DNA of 64,000 bases, taken from contig NZ_HE997627.1 in the NCBI RefSeq assembly GCF_000312385.1, forward strand, positions 129,911-193,910, in the 5' to 3' direction. The position numbers were made by a program, and so were the translations under genes. Below, one piece after another: positions 45,135 to 54,481 of the stretch. The first letter of the stretch is position 1; each line of letters opens with the position of its first letter. The notes under the pieces were generated by a model that saw only the letters and a program-made list of their open reading frames with translations, was not told where the DNA came from and did not search any database. Source of the DNA: Tsukamurella sp. 1534. GTDB lineage: Bacteria > Actinomycetota > Actinomycetes > Mycobacteriales > Mycobacteriaceae.

Positions 45135-45470
45135 TCAGCGCAGGCGTTCCGCCGCGCGGGCGGTCTCCACCAGCCGATCGGCCAGTTCCGCCAGCTCATC
45201 GAGAGAGGCGTCCTCGGCGATCGCGGTCCGGACGTCCTCCGCCGCGCACCGCACCTCGAACATACGCTCCGCGATCGCCTCCGCCTCGTCCGCGGTGAGC
45301 ACCACGGAATCCTCCGGCAGCGAGGAACCGGCGAGCGCGGACCGGGCCTCGTAGGCGCGCTGGCGGCAGGAGCGGCGGCAGTACTTGCGGGTCCGCCCGG
45401 GGCCCTCGGAGACCACCTCGCGGCCGCACCAGGCGCACGCGGCGGACCTGCGGCGGCGTGCGGTGGTCAC
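45135..45470 (-). CDS. Small zinc-finger protein adjacent to rbpA
   Basis: A 111-residue protein with a Cys4 knuckle: Cys12-A-W-Cys15 and Cys31-R-R-S-Cys35, surrounded by basic residues ('GPGRTRKYCRRSCRQRAYEA'). An acidic helical C-terminal half (~50-111) follows. Homologous small proteins occur in many actinobacteria; I do not know a function. The basic finger suggests nucleic-acid binding. It diverges from rbpA with 61 bp between the starts. Confidence 0.82.
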   Translation of the reverse strand: MTTARRRRSAACAWCGREVVSEGPGRTRKYCRRSCRQRAYEARSALAGSSLPEDSVVLTADEAEAIAERMFEVRCAAEDVRTAIAEDASLDELAELADRLVETARAAERLR

Positions 45471-45531
45471 GGAGGTCCTCCCTCATCGGTAGACTGGGAA
45501 TGTTCGGCGTACGGCGATCGTTGGGAGAAGC

Positions 45532-45867
45532 ATGGCAGATCGAGTTCTACGAGGCAGCCGCCTGGGTGCGGTGAGCTATGAGACGGATCGCGACCACGAC
45601 CTCGCGCCCCGTCGTGTCGCCAGGTACCGCACCGACAACGGTGAGGAGTTCGACGTCCCGTTCGCGGACGACGCCGAGCTCCCCGGCACCTGGCTGTGCA
45701 AGAACGGCCTCGAGGGCACGCTGATCGACGGCGTCGCGCCCGAGGAGAAGAAGGGCAAGCCGCCGCGCACCCACTGGGACATGCTGCTCGAGCGGCGTTC
45801 CGAGACCGAGCTGGAGGAGCTGCTCAAGGAGCGGCTCGACCTGCTCAAGGCGCGTCGCGGCAAGTAG
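45532..45867 (+). CDS. rbpA: RNA polymerase-binding protein RbpA
   Basis: A 111-residue actinobacterial transcription factor that binds the primary sigma factor and RNA polymerase and stabilises the open complex. 'MADRVLRGSRLGAVSYETDR' is the characteristic N-terminus. The core domain carries 'RVARYRTDNGEEFDVPF' and 'LPGTWLCKNGLEGTLI', and the C-terminal sigma-interaction helix is 'RTHWDMLLERRSETELEELL'. GGGAGAAGC precedes the ATG. Divergent from the zinc-finger gene; followed by a very strong terminator. Confidence 0.98.
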   Translation: MADRVLRGSRLGAVSYETDRDHDLAPRRVARYRTDNGEEFDVPFADDAELPGTWLCKNGLEGTLIDGVAPEEKKGKPPRTHWDMLLERRSETELEELLKERLDLLKARRGK

Positions 45868-45890
45868 AGCGAGCGAGTAAGCGAGAAGTC

Positions 45891-45926
45891 GGAAGGGCCC
45901 CGCCGAGAGAACGGCGGGGCCCTTCC
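45891..45926. terminator. Strong hairpin between rbpA and ppm1
   Basis: A 15-bp perfect stem, GGAAGGGCCCCGCCG / CGGCGGGGCCCTTCC, with a 6-nt loop AGAGAA. It lies between the convergent rbpA (ends 45867) and ppm1 (ends 45950) and can terminate both. Confidence 0.85.
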
Positions 45927-45949
45927 GCGCGCTCGGGGGCGCGTCGCGA

Positions 45950-46711
45950 CTACTTGCCGCGCAGCCGGTCCAGCTTGCGCTTGCGCGCCTGGTAGCCCCA
46001 CTTCGGAACCAGCGTCGCGGCCTCCTTGAAGATCGAGCCGCTCATCTTGGAGTCGCCGATGACCCGCTCGGTGAACGTGATCGGCACCTCGACCACGGTG
46101 AAGCCCGCCTGCACGGCGCGCCACGTCAGGTCGATCTGGAAGCTGTAGCCCAGCGACTCCACCTGGTCCAGGCCCAGGCCCTGCAGCGTCTCGCGCCGGA
46201 AGGCCTTGTAGCCGCCCGTGATGTCGCGGATGCGCGTGCCGAGCATGATCTGGCTGTACACGTTGCCGCCGCGCGAGATCAGCTGCCGTGACAACGGCCA
46301 GTTGACGGTCTTGCCGCCGAACACGTAGCGCGAGCCGATCACCAGGTCGGCGCCGGCGTCGATGGCCTCGAGGTGCCGGTACAGCTGCTCCGGGGCGTGC
46401 GAGCCGTCGGCGTCCATCTCGACCACCACGCGGTAATCCCGGTCGAGCGCCCACGTGAAGCCGGCGATGTACGCGCCGCCCAGCCCGTTCTTCTCGGCCC
46501 GGTGCAACACGTGGATGCGCGGGTCGGCGGCGGCCATCTCGTCGGCCTTCTCGCCCGTCCCGTCGGGGCTGTTGTCGTCGACGACCAGGATGTCCACGCC
46601 GGGCTGGGCGCGGTGCAGGCGATCCACGATGAGCGGCAGGTTCTCCAGCTCGTTGTAGGTGGGGATGATCACCAACGTCTTCTCGGAGGGAGACGACGGC
46701 TGCTCGGTCAT
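45950..46711 (-). CDS. ppm1: Polyprenol monophosphomannose synthase (Ppm1 catalytic domain)
   Basis: A 253-residue GT2 glycosyltransferase that makes polyprenyl-phosphomannose from GDP-mannose, the donor for lipomannan, lipoarabinomannan and protein O-mannosylation. '[20 protein letters not shown]', '[20 protein letters not shown]', '[20 protein letters not shown]' (metal-binding DxD) and '[13 protein letters not shown]' are the family blocks. In M. tuberculosis this domain is fused behind Lnt. Here the two are separate, with the ppm1 ATG overlapping the lnt stop (ATGA), as in other mycolata. Confidence 0.96.
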   Translation of the reverse strand: MTEQPSSPSEKTLVIIPTYNELENLPLIVDRLHRAQPGVDILVVDDNSPDGTGEKADEMAAADPRIHVLHRAEKNGLGGAYIAGFTWALDRDYRVVVEMDADGSHAPEQLYRHLEAIDAGADLVIGSRYVFGGKTVNWPLSRQLISRGGNVYSQIMLGTRIRDITGGYKAFRRETLQGLGLDQVESLGYSFQIDLTWRAVQAGFTVVEVPITFTERVIGDSKMSGSIFKEAATLVPKWGYQARKRKLDRLRGK

Positions 46712-48261
46712 GAGGATTCCTCGGTCTGATCGGATCGGCTGACAGTCCTACCATCGTGCCTCATCGCGATGGCGATGCCGCACAGGGTGGCCGCGAGCAG
46801 GAGGAAGTTCACCGTGTCCCCCAGGCGCGCGGCGGGTGTGGTCGTGTTCCGCAGGCCGATCCGCTCCACCAGGTGGTCCGCGGTCCAGATGGACGTGTTC
46901 CGGGCGACGGTCCCGTCGGGCCGGACCAGGGCGCTCACCCCGGTGGTGGCGGAGACCACCACGTCGCGGTCCAGTTCGACGGCCCGCACCCGCGACATGC
47001 CCAGCTGCTGCCAGGTCATGCCGGTGCGGCCGAAGGTGGCGTTGTTGGTGGGCACGGTGAGCACCTGCGCGCCGTTGTCGACCGAGGCCTGCAGGGCCCG
47101 GTCGAAGGCCACCTCGTAGCAGGTGGCCACGCCCATCGGGGCCGCCTGGCGCCCCGCCCCGTTCGGGTGCACGACGCCGGTCCCGGTGCCGGGGGTGAAG
47201 TCGTTCGCCATGTCCACGTAGTCGGAGAACATCCGGAAGAACTCGCGCATAGGCATGGTCTCGCCGAACGGCTGCAGGATGGCCTTGTCGTGCCGCTCCA
47301 CGGCGCCGTTCGGGTCCATCAGGATCATGCTGTTGTAGTAGCGGCCGGTGCCGTCGTAATGCACGGTGCCCACCAGGATCGGGGCCCCAACATCGGCGGA
47401 CGCGGCCTGCAGGCGCGCCGCCACACCGGGGTCGCGCTCCGGGGACACGTCCGACGAGTTCTCCGGCCACACGACCACATCGGGTTGCGGTTGCCTCCCC
47501 TCGCGGACCTCCGCGGCCAGCCGGTGCGTCTCGGCGAGGTGGTTGCTCAGCACGGCCTCGCGCTGCGCGGCCACGTCCCAGCGCTGTTCGGGCACGTTGC
47601 CCTGGATCGCGGCGACGGTCACGGTGCGTCCGTCCGACGGTGCGCCCACGAACGGCCAGGCGGCCGCCGCGGCGACGCCGACGAGCACCAGCGACGCCGC
47701 CGGCACGAGGTACGCCCGACGGTCCGCCCGGCGCAGGGCCGCGAGGAGGGCGGCGGCGAGCGCGGCGCCGGCGAGGGCCACCGCGAACGAGAGGCCGGGG
47801 GCGCCGGCGTACCGGGCGAGGGACAGCAGCGGACCGTCGGCCTGGCTGAACGCGAGGCGGCCCCAGGGGAATCCGCCGAACGGGAACGAGGAGCGGCCCC
47901 ATTCGGCGACGACGAACGCCGCGGCGACCCATACCGGCCCGCCCGGCACGCGGGCCACGCGGGACGCGGCGATCCCGAACGCGCCGTAGAAGATCGAGCA
48001 CGCGATCGCGAGACCGATCCAGGGCAGGGCGCCGACCATCGAGTCGATCCACTTGAGCAGTGGTACGAAAACGCCGAGCCCGGCGAGCAGGCCGTAGAGG
48101 AACCCGCCGCGCAGCGTGACCCGCTCCCCCGCGGTCAGCACCACGGTGAGCGCGGCCACGCCGACCGGGGCGAGCCACCACAGTCCCGCGGGCGGGAACG
48201 CGAAGTAGAGGGCGACGCCGGCGAGCAGGCTCGCAACCGCGCGGGCGAGCATCGTCCTCAC
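46708..48261 (-). CDS. lnt: Apolipoprotein N-acyltransferase
   Basis: A 517-residue membrane enzyme that adds the third acyl chain to the N-terminal Cys of lipoproteins. The N-terminal ~200 residues hold about six helices. The C-terminal nitrilase domain shows the Glu-Lys-Cys triad in '[16 protein letters not shown]', '[17 protein letters not shown]' and '[14 protein letters not shown]'. GTG 48261 overlaps the stop of the amidohydrolase gene (GTGA); ATG 48252 is an alternative. Part of the fxsA-amidohydrolase-lnt-ppm1 operon. Confidence 0.95.
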   Translation of the reverse strand: MRTMLARAVASLLAGVALYFAFPPAGLWWLAPVGVAALTVVLTAGERVTLRGGFLYGLLAGLGVFVPLLKWIDSMVGALPWIGLAIACSIFYGAFGIAASRVARVPGGPVWVAAAFVVAEWGRSSFPFGGFPWGRLAFSQADGPLLSLARYAGAPGLSFAVALAGAALAAALLAALRRADRRAYLVPAASLVLVGVAAAAAWPFVGAPSDGRTVTVAAIQGNVPEQRWDVAAQREAVLSNHLAETHRLAAEVREGRQPQPDVVVWPENSSDVSPERDPGVAARLQAASADVGAPILVGTVHYDGTGRYYNSMILMDPNGAVERHDKAILQPFGETMPMREFFRMFSDYVDMANDFTPGTGTGVVHPNGAGRQAAPMGVATCYEVAFDRALQASVDNGAQVLTVPTNNATFGRTGMTWQQLGMSRVRAVELDRDVVVSATTGVSALVRPDGTVARNTSIWTADHLVERIGLRNTTTPAARLGDTVNFLLLAATLCGIAIAMRHDGRTVSRSDQTEESS

Positions 48262-49820
48262 GCCGCGAACACCGTCCGTCCATCGATCACCGTGCGCAGG
48301 CAGCGCGGCAGCCGGGCGTCCGCCGAGAGGTCCGGGAGCGGGGCGACGCCGGCCCGCGGGTCGGTCGACCAGCGCTGCACGGCGTCCGACGGTGCGCGGA
48401 CCACCAGCTCGTCGGCGTCCCACACCGCGAAAGTCGCGGGCGCGCCGGGCACGAGCGTCCCGGCCACGCCGTCGCGCACTCCCCCGGCGCGCCACGCGCC
48501 CCGGGTGGCGGCGGCGAACGCCGCTCGAGGCGAGATCGCGCTACCCGGGGTGTGGTGCGCAGTGGCGGCGCGCACCGTCGCCCACGGATCGAGCGGTGCG
48601 ACCGGGGAATCGGAGGAGATGGACAGCGGCACCGCGTTCCGGGCGAGCAGGGCGAAGTCGTTGAGGGTCGCGGCGCGGTCGGCTCCCAGGCGGCGCGCGT
48701 ACATCCCGTCGGGGCCGCCCCAATAGGCGTCGAACAGCGGTTGCATGGAGGCGTTCACGCCCCAATCGCCCAGTCGCGCCGCCTGTTCCGCGGTCACCAT
48801 CTCGGCGTGCTCGATGCGGTGGCTACGGGAGGCGACGCGGGGTCCGCCGAACGCGGCGACGGCGGCCTCGAAGCCGGCGACCACGCGCGCCACGGCGGCG
48901 TCGCCGATCGCGTGGAACCCGGCCTGGACCCCCGCCTCGGTGCACGCCAGGACGTGCGCGGTGACGGTCTCCTGATCGAGGAAGCCCACGCCGTGGGTGT
49001 CGGCGTCGGCGTAGGGCGCGTGCAGCAGCGCCGTGCGGCTGCCCAGGGAGCCGTCCACGAACAGGTCGCCGGCGAGGCCGTCGGCCCCGGTCCGGGCGAG
49101 GATGCCGCGCGCGTGCTCCGCGTCGGCGGCGGGCTCACCCCAGTAGCGGCGGACGTGCACGGGGTGCTCGATCCCGCGCAGCAGGTCGAAGTCCCGCTGT
49201 CCGGAGATCGCGGGGCCCGCGCACTCGTGCACGGCGGCGATACCCGCGGCCGCGGCGGCGTGGAGTGCTGCGGTCTGCGCGGCGACGATCTGGTCGTCGC
49301 CGAGAGCCGCGGTCGCGGCGGCGCGCACGGCGTGGTGCGCCTCGGCGGTGAGCGGACCGTCGGGTGCGAACCCGTCGAGCTGCTCCAGGCCGGGGACCAG
49401 GGCGCGCAACGCGGTGCTCGCCTGCGCGGAGTGCTCGTCGATCCGGGCGGCGTAGACGATGCGGTGCTCGTCGAGGTCGGTGCGGAGCAGGGTGTCGGCC
49501 CACGCCGTGTCGTCCCACCCGCGAGCGATGACGACACCGTCGGCGGCGTCCCGGAGGGCGGCGATCACGGCGTCCCGGGAGCCGGTGAGATCGGGGCCCG
49601 CGAGCGCGAGCCCGGTGGCGGTGAGGTGGACGTGGGTGTCGACGAAGGCGGGCGCGACGAACGCGCCCGCCAGGTTCGTCACCGGCGCGTCGGGGTGCAG
49701 CGCGCGGGCCGCGTGATCCTCCCCGATCCAGGAGACGACGCCGTTCTCGACGGCGAAGGCGGTGGCGGTGGTGGACGTGGGCGTGTAGATCCGCCCGCCG
49801 ACGAGCAGTTCGGTGGTCAC
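48258..49820 (-). CDS. Amidohydrolase family protein (YtcJ-like)
   Basis: A 520-residue metal-dependent amidohydrolase (amidohydrolase_3 group). 'FVAPAFVDTHVHLTATGLAL' carries the HxH metal motif, 'GFHAIGDAAVARVVAGFEAA' and 'SHRIEHAEMV' further His ligands, and 'PLSISSDSPVAPLDPW' the catalytic Asp. The substrate is unknown. GTG 49820 begins 19 nt after the fxsA stop. It is coupled to lnt by a GTGA overlap, so it is co-expressed with envelope genes without an obvious functional link. Confidence 0.92.
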   Translation of the reverse strand: MTTELLVGGRIYTPTSTTATAFAVENGVVSWIGEDHAARALHPDAPVTNLAGAFVAPAFVDTHVHLTATGLALAGPDLTGSRDAVIAALRDAADGVVIARGWDDTAWADTLLRTDLDEHRIVYAARIDEHSAQASTALRALVPGLEQLDGFAPDGPLTAEAHHAVRAAATAALGDDQIVAAQTAALHAAAAAGIAAVHECAGPAISGQRDFDLLRGIEHPVHVRRYWGEPAADAEHARGILARTGADGLAGDLFVDGSLGSRTALLHAPYADADTHGVGFLDQETVTAHVLACTEAGVQAGFHAIGDAAVARVVAGFEAAVAAFGGPRVASRSHRIEHAEMVTAEQAARLGDWGVNASMQPLFDAYWGGPDGMYARRLGADRAATLNDFALLARNAVPLSISSDSPVAPLDPWATVRAATAHHTPGSAISPRAAFAAATRGAWRAGGVRDGVAGTLVPGAPATFAVWDADELVVRAPSDAVQRWSTDPRAGVAPLPDLSADARLPRCLRTVIDGRTVFAA

Positions 49821-49839
49821 CCGCCCAAGTCTGCCAGTG

Positions 49840-50355
49840 CTATGCGGGCGGCAGTTCGCGGTACCCGGGCCGCGGGCCGGAGCCGCCGGGCTCGCCGGCC
49901 GTGCCCTCGACGGTGCCGTCAACGACGGTCCCGAAGCCGCCGCCGAAGCCCTGGCCCTGACCGGCGAGGACGGTGACGAGGCCGGACTCCTCGACGAACC
50001 GCGCGACGCGCTTCGCCCCCACATAGGCGACGGCGGGTCGGACCAGCGCGCGCACCGGCTTGACCAGCAGCAGCAGGCCGAGGGCCGTGCTCACGACGCC
50101 GGGGACGGCGAGCAGGAACACGGCGCCCGCGAGGATGGCCGTGTCCATGAGCGCGGGACCCGCGGACCGCTGCCCGTCGAGCGCCTCGCCCAGGTCCTGC
50201 AGCACGCCCGCCGCGGTGCGGCGCAGCATGAGCACGCCGATGGCGGTGGCGGCGATGATCGTCAGGAGAGCCCAGCCGAACCCGAGCCACGCCACGAGTC
50301 CGGCGAACGCCGCGATCTCCACGACGAAGTAGGTCAGGAACGCGAACAGCTTCAT
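49840..50355 (-). CDS. fxsA: FxsA family membrane protein
   Basis: A 171-residue protein with three to four membrane segments: 'LFAFLTYFVVEIAAFAGLVA', 'WALLTIIAATAIGVLMLRRT' and 'TAILAGAVFLLAVPGVVSTA'. The central 'LGEALDGQRSAGPALMDT' and the Gly-rich tail are typical. FxsA suppresses phage F exclusion in E. coli; its physiological role is unknown. It is the first gene of a four-gene operon and has an ECF-sigma-like promoter 8 nt before the ATG. Confidence 0.92.
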   Translation of the reverse strand: MKLFAFLTYFVVEIAAFAGLVAWLGFGWALLTIIAATAIGVLMLRRTAAGVLQDLGEALDGQRSAGPALMDTAILAGAVFLLAVPGVVSTALGLLLLVKPVRALVRPAVAYVGAKRVARFVEESGLVTVLAGQGQGFGGGFGTVVDGTVEGTAGEPGGSGPRPGYRELPPA

Positions 50356-50363
50356 ACCGGGAC

Positions 50364-50390
50364 AACGGACGAACCGGGTGAAAGGTTCCC
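50364..50390 (-). promoter_or_regulatory. ECF-sigma-type promoter of the fxsA-lnt-ppm1 operon
   Basis: On the minus strand GGGAACC (50384-50390), a 16-bp spacer, then CGTT (50364-50367), close to the mycobacterial SigE/SigH-type consensus. Transcription would start within a few nt of ATG 50355. This suggests stress induction of the operon. Which ECF factor reads it is unknown. Confidence 0.65.
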
Positions 50391-50417
50391 CGCGCCCCGC
50401 GATGGTTCGATCGGGCG

Positions 50418-53400
50418 TCAGCGGTCCTCGAGGTCGCCCTCGGTCTCGAGGTAGACCTGCTGCAGCTCGGCGAGGAGCCGCGGGTCGGGTTCCTTCCACA
50501 GGTCCCGCTGCGAGGCCTCGAGGAGCCGCTCGGCGATCCCGTGCAGGGCCCACGGGTTGGACTCCTGCATGAACTTCCGGTTCTCGGGGTCGAGGACGTA
50601 GTTCTCGGTGAGCGTGTCGTACATCCAGTCGGCCATCACGCCCGCGGTGGCGTCGAAGCCGAAGAGGTAGTCCACCGTCGCGGCCATCTCGAAGGCGCCC
50701 TTGTAGCCGTGCCTGCGCATGGCCGCCATCCACCGCGGGTTCACGACGCGGGCGCGGAACACCCGGTTCGTCTCCTCGCTGAGCGTGCGGGTGCGCACGG
50801 TGTCCGGCCGCGTCGAATCCCCCACGTACGCCTCGGGGTCGGCGCCGGCGAGGTGGCGCACTGTGGCGACCATGCCGCCGTGGTACTGGAAGTAGTCGTC
50901 GGAGTCGGCGATGTCGTGCTCGCGGGTGTCGATGTTCTTGGCCGCGACGGCGATCCGGCGGTACGCGGAGCGCATGTCGTCGGCGGCGGGCACACCGTCG
51001 AGGCCTCGGCCGTAGGCGAACCCGCCCCAGGCCGTGTACACCTCGGCGAGGTCGGCGTCGGTCCTCCAGTTCTTGGAGTCGATGAGCTGCAGCAGCCCCG
51101 CGCCGTAGGTGCCCGGCTTGGACCCGAACACCCGGGTGGTGGCGCGGCGGGCGTCGCCGTGCTCGGCGAGGGCCGCGCGGGTGTGCGCCGCGACGTGATT
51201 CCTCTCGTCCGGCTCGTCGAGCTCGGCCACGAGCCGCACGGCGTCGTCGAGCATCGCGACGACGTGCGGGAACGCGTCGCGGAAGAACCCCGAGATGCGG
51301 ACCGTCACGTCGATGCGGGGCCGGCCCAGCTCCTCGAGCCCGATGACCTCGAGGCCGGACACGCGGCGGGACTGCTCGTCCCACACCGGCGTCACGCCCA
51401 GCAGCGCGAGCACCTCGGCGATGTCGTCGCCCGCGGTGCGCATCGCGGAGGTGCCCCAGACGGACAGGCCCACCGATGCCGGGTACTCGCCGTGCTCGCC
51501 GAGGTACCGCTCCAGCAGCGATTCCGCGAGGTCCTGCCCCGTCGCCCAGGCCAGCCGCGAGGGGACCGCCTTGGGGTCCACGGAGTAGAAGTTCCGTCCC
51601 GTGGGCAACACGTTGACGAGGCCGCGCAGGGGCGAACCGGACGGGCCGGCCGGGACGAAGCCGCCGTCCAGCGCCCGCACGACGTGCGCCAGCTCGTCGG
51701 TCGTCCGGCGCAGCCGCGGCACGATCTCGGTGGCGGCGAAGTCGAGCACCTTCGCCACCGCGGGGTCCTCGGAGAGGGCGGCGACCGCGGCGGGCTCCCA
51801 GTCGCGTGCCGCTGCGGCCAGCACCAGTTCCCGGGCGCGGGATTCGAACTCGTCCGTCCGCACGCGGGAATCGGCACCGCCGACGGCGCTCTCGTCGAGT
51901 CCGAGCGCCTCACGCAGGCCCGGGGTGTGCACGGCGCCGGCCCACATCTGCTTCGCGCGGAGCATCGCCAGCACCAGATCGGTCTCGGCGTCGCCCTGCG
52001 GCGGCGCGCCGAGGATGTGCAGACCGTCGCGGATCTGGACGTCCTTGATCTCGCACAGCCACCCGTCGACGTGCAGCAGCATGTCGTCGAAGGCGTCCTC
52101 GTCGGGCTGGTCCTGCAGCCCCAGGTCGTGGTCGAGCTTGGCGGCCTGCAGCAGGGTCCAGATCTGCTGGCGGATCATCGGCAGCTTGGCGGGGTCCAGG
52201 CTCTGCACGTTGGCGTACTCGTCGAGGTGCTGTTCGAGGCGAGCGATGTCGCCGTAGCTCTCCGCGCGGGCCATGGGCGGCACCAGGTGGTCCACGAGCA
52301 CGGCGTGCGCGCGGCGCTTGGCCTGTGTCCCCTCGCCGGGGTCGTTCACCAGGAACGGGTAGATCAGCGGCAGGTCGCCCAGCGCGGCGTCGGTGCCGCA
52401 TTCGGCGGACATGCCCAGCGTCTTGCCGGGCAGCCACTCCAGGTTGCCGTGCTTGCCCAGGTGCACCACCGCGTCGGCGCCGAAGCCGTTCTCCCGGTCC
52501 GCGACCCACCGGTAGCTGGCCAGGTAGTGGTGGCTCGGCGGCAGGTCGGGGTCGTGGTAGATCGCCACGGGGTTCTCCCCGAACCCGCGCGGCGGCTGGA
52601 CCATGACGGTGAGGTTGCCGAATCGCAGTGCGGCGACGGCGATGCCGGCGTCCTTCGTGGTGAACAGGGACCCGGGTGCCTCGCCCCAGTGTTCGGTCAC
52701 GGAGTTCCGCAGGTTCTCCGGGAGCGTCGAGAACCATGCCCGGTAGGTCTCGGGGTCGACGGTGGCCTCGGCCGCGTCGAGCCGCTCGTCGGACAGCCAG
52801 TCGGGATCCTGCCCGCCGCGCGCGATCACGGCGTGGATGAAGGCGTCGGAGTCGTCGGCGTCCAGGCCCGGGATGTCGGCCGACGGCCCGAAGTCGTAGC
52901 CCTCGGCTCGCAGCCGGCGGATCAGTTCGAGGGCGGACCGCGGGGTGTCGAGCCCGACGGCGTTGCCGATCCGCGCGTGCTTGGTGGGGTACGCGGACAG
53001 CATGAGCGCGATCCGCTTCTCCGCGTTGGGGACGGTGCGAAGGCGGGCGTGGCGCAGCGCGAGACCGGCCACGCGGTCGGCGCGCTCGGGATCGGGGACG
53101 TACGCGGGCAGGCCGTCGTCGCCGATCTCCTTGAAGGAGAACGGCACCGTGATGATCCGGCCGTCGAATTCGGGGATCGCGACCTGCGTCGCCACGTCGA
53201 GCGGGCTGAGCCCGTCGTCACCGGCGATCCACTGCTCCCGCGACGTGGTCAGCGCCAGGGCCTGCAGGATCGGGATGTCGAGGGCGGCGAGCCGACCGAC
53301 GTCCCAGGACTCGTCGTCACCGCCCGCGGCCGCCCCCGCCGCGTTGACGCCGCCCGCGGCGAGCACGGTCACCACAAGAGTGTCGAGCGTGGCGAGTTCC

Positions 53401-53993
53401 TCGTACAGCGCGTCGTCGGCGGTGCGGAGCGAGGCGCAGAAGATCGGTACGGCCGTCCCGCCCCGTTGCTCAATCGCTTCCGCCAGTGCGTCGATGTAGG
53501 CGGTGTTCCCGGCCAGGTGCTGGGCGCGGTAGTACAGGACGCCCACCCGCGGGCCCGTGGAGGCCGGCCGGTCGATGACGCCCCACTGGGGTGCCGCCAC
53601 GGGAGGTTCGAAACCGTTCCCGGTGAGCAGCACGGTGTCCGAGAGGAAGTCGTACAGCTGTGCCAGGTTCTCGGGGCCGCCCTCCGCGAGGTAGCGGTGC
53701 GCCTCGGTGGCGACGCCGGCGGCCACCGTCGACGCCTCCATGAGGTCGGCATCGGGGGCCTGCTCCCCCGACACCACGACGACCGGTTTCCCGCTGGCGG
53801 CCAGTGCGTCGAGTCCGCTCTCCCAGTACCGGCGCCCGCCGAGGATGCGCACTACCACGATGTCCGCACCGTCGAGAAGCCCCGGAAGGTCCAGTTCGAC
53901 GCTCAGCCGGGCGGGGTTGGCCAACCGGTAGTCGGCGCCACTGGCCTTCGCGCTCAGCAGGTCGGTGTCGGACGTGGAGAGCAGCAGGATCAT
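50418..53993 (-). CDS. cobN: Cobaltochelatase large subunit CobN
   Basis: A 1191-residue ATP-dependent chelatase subunit that inserts cobalt into hydrogenobyrinate a,c-diamide in the aerobic cobalamin pathway, with AAA+ partners not in this window. Family blocks include 'YLASYRWVADRENGFGADAV', 'HLGKHGNLEWLPGKTLGMSA' (conserved His and Glu), 'PFLVNDPGEGTQAKRRAHAV' and 'ALHGIAERLLEASQRDLW'. The length fits. ATG 53993 is 7 nt after minus-strand TACTGT (54001-54006), so leaderless. A magnesium-chelatase ChlH role is excluded by the Mycobacteriales context. Confidence 0.97.
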   Translation of the reverse strand: MILLLSTSDTDLLSAKASGADYRLANPARLSVELDLPGLLDGADIVVVRILGGRRYWESGLDALAASGKPVVVVSGEQAPDADLMEASTVAAGVATEAHRYLAEGGPENLAQLYDFLSDTVLLTGNGFEPPVAAPQWGVIDRPASTGPRVGVLYYRAQHLAGNTAYIDALAEAIEQRGGTAVPIFCASLRTADDALYEELATLDTLVVTVLAAGGVNAAGAAAGGDDESWDVGRLAALDIPILQALALTTSREQWIAGDDGLSPLDVATQVAIPEFDGRIITVPFSFKEIGDDGLPAYVPDPERADRVAGLALRHARLRTVPNAEKRIALMLSAYPTKHARIGNAVGLDTPRSALELIRRLRAEGYDFGPSADIPGLDADDSDAFIHAVIARGGQDPDWLSDERLDAAEATVDPETYRAWFSTLPENLRNSVTEHWGEAPGSLFTTKDAGIAVAALRFGNLTVMVQPPRGFGENPVAIYHDPDLPPSHHYLASYRWVADRENGFGADAVVHLGKHGNLEWLPGKTLGMSAECGTDAALGDLPLIYPFLVNDPGEGTQAKRRAHAVLVDHLVPPMARAESYGDIARLEQHLDEYANVQSLDPAKLPMIRQQIWTLLQAAKLDHDLGLQDQPDEDAFDDMLLHVDGWLCEIKDVQIRDGLHILGAPPQGDAETDLVLAMLRAKQMWAGAVHTPGLREALGLDESAVGGADSRVRTDEFESRARELVLAAAARDWEPAAVAALSEDPAVAKVLDFAATEIVPRLRRTTDELAHVVRALDGGFVPAGPSGSPLRGLVNVLPTGRNFYSVDPKAVPSRLAWATGQDLAESLLERYLGEHGEYPASVGLSVWGTSAMRTAGDDIAEVLALLGVTPVWDEQSRRVSGLEVIGLEELGRPRIDVTVRISGFFRDAFPHVVAMLDDAVRLVAELDEPDERNHVAAHTRAALAEHGDARRATTRVFGSKPGTYGAGLLQLIDSKNWRTDADLAEVYTAWGGFAYGRGLDGVPAADDMRSAYRRIAVAAKNIDTREHDIADSDDYFQYHGGMVATVRHLAGADPEAYVGDSTRPDTVRTRTLSEETNRVFRARVVNPRWMAAMRRHGYKGAFEMAATVDYLFGFDATAGVMADWMYDTLTENYVLDPENRKFMQESNPWALHGIAERLLEASQRDLWKEPDPRLLAELQQVYLETEGDLEDR

Positions 53994-54007
53994 GCCGTCG
54001 ACAGTAG

Positions 54008-54481
54008 CTACAGCACGGAACCGTGCATGACCACGCCCTCCGCGGCCACCTCGACGGGGATCTCGGCGTCCGCCGCGTAGGCCACGGTGCTCGACGTCTC
54101 GATCCGCACGTCGTCGCCCACGGTGACCACGCAGTCCACCTCGAACAGGTCGATCCCGGCCTTGGTCAGCCGGTCGGTGATCCGCGCGCCGATCGAGCAC
54201 ACGTCGCCGATCCGCAGAGGTGCCACCTGGCGGACCGTCTGCGCGACGTGGAGCAGCCGGCTCACGGTGAAGTCCTCGATCTCCTCGGACATCATGGAGA
54301 CGGCGGTCCTGAACACCGGTTGCGCGACGATCAGCGACGGCACCGGGCTGTCCGCGGGCACGACCCGGCTCATCGCGTACGGGACGTGCGGCGAGCGCGT
54401 GGCTCGCGCGTAGGAGCGCACGCCCTCCGAATCGACCGCGTAGGAGTCCTCCAGCCAGACGGGGTAGTCGCGGTGCGTCAT
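54008..54481 (-). CDS. MaoC-like hotdog-fold protein (FAS1-type dehydratase domain)
   Basis: A 157-residue hotdog-fold protein. 'YAMSRVVPADSPVPSLIVAQ' and the strand-rich half 'PLRIGDVCSIGARITDRLTK', 'VDCVVTVGDDVRIETSSTVA' resemble N-terminal MaoC/HadA-type (R)-3-hydroxyacyl dehydratase subunits. The catalytic Asp/His pair of active MaoC subunits is not evident, so it may be a non-catalytic partner subunit. Coupled to the TetR gene (ATGA overlap) and divergent from fabH, it probably belongs to the same fatty-acid function. Confidence 0.7.
   Translation of the reverse strand: MTHRDYPVWLEDSYAVDSEGVRSYARATRSPHVPYAMSRVVPADSPVPSLIVAQPVFRTAVSMMSEEIEDFTVSRLLHVAQTVRQVAPLRIGDVCSIGARITDRLTKAGIDLFEVDCVVTVGDDVRIETSSTVAYAADAEIPVEVAAEGVVMHGSVL

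Noticed and set aside
50541-54080. 1179-codon open frame on the plus strand, antisense to cobN
   Set aside because: Shadow frame of high-G+C coding sequence: the translation is Val/Gly/Arg/His-rich with no motif, while the opposite strand is an intact CobN.
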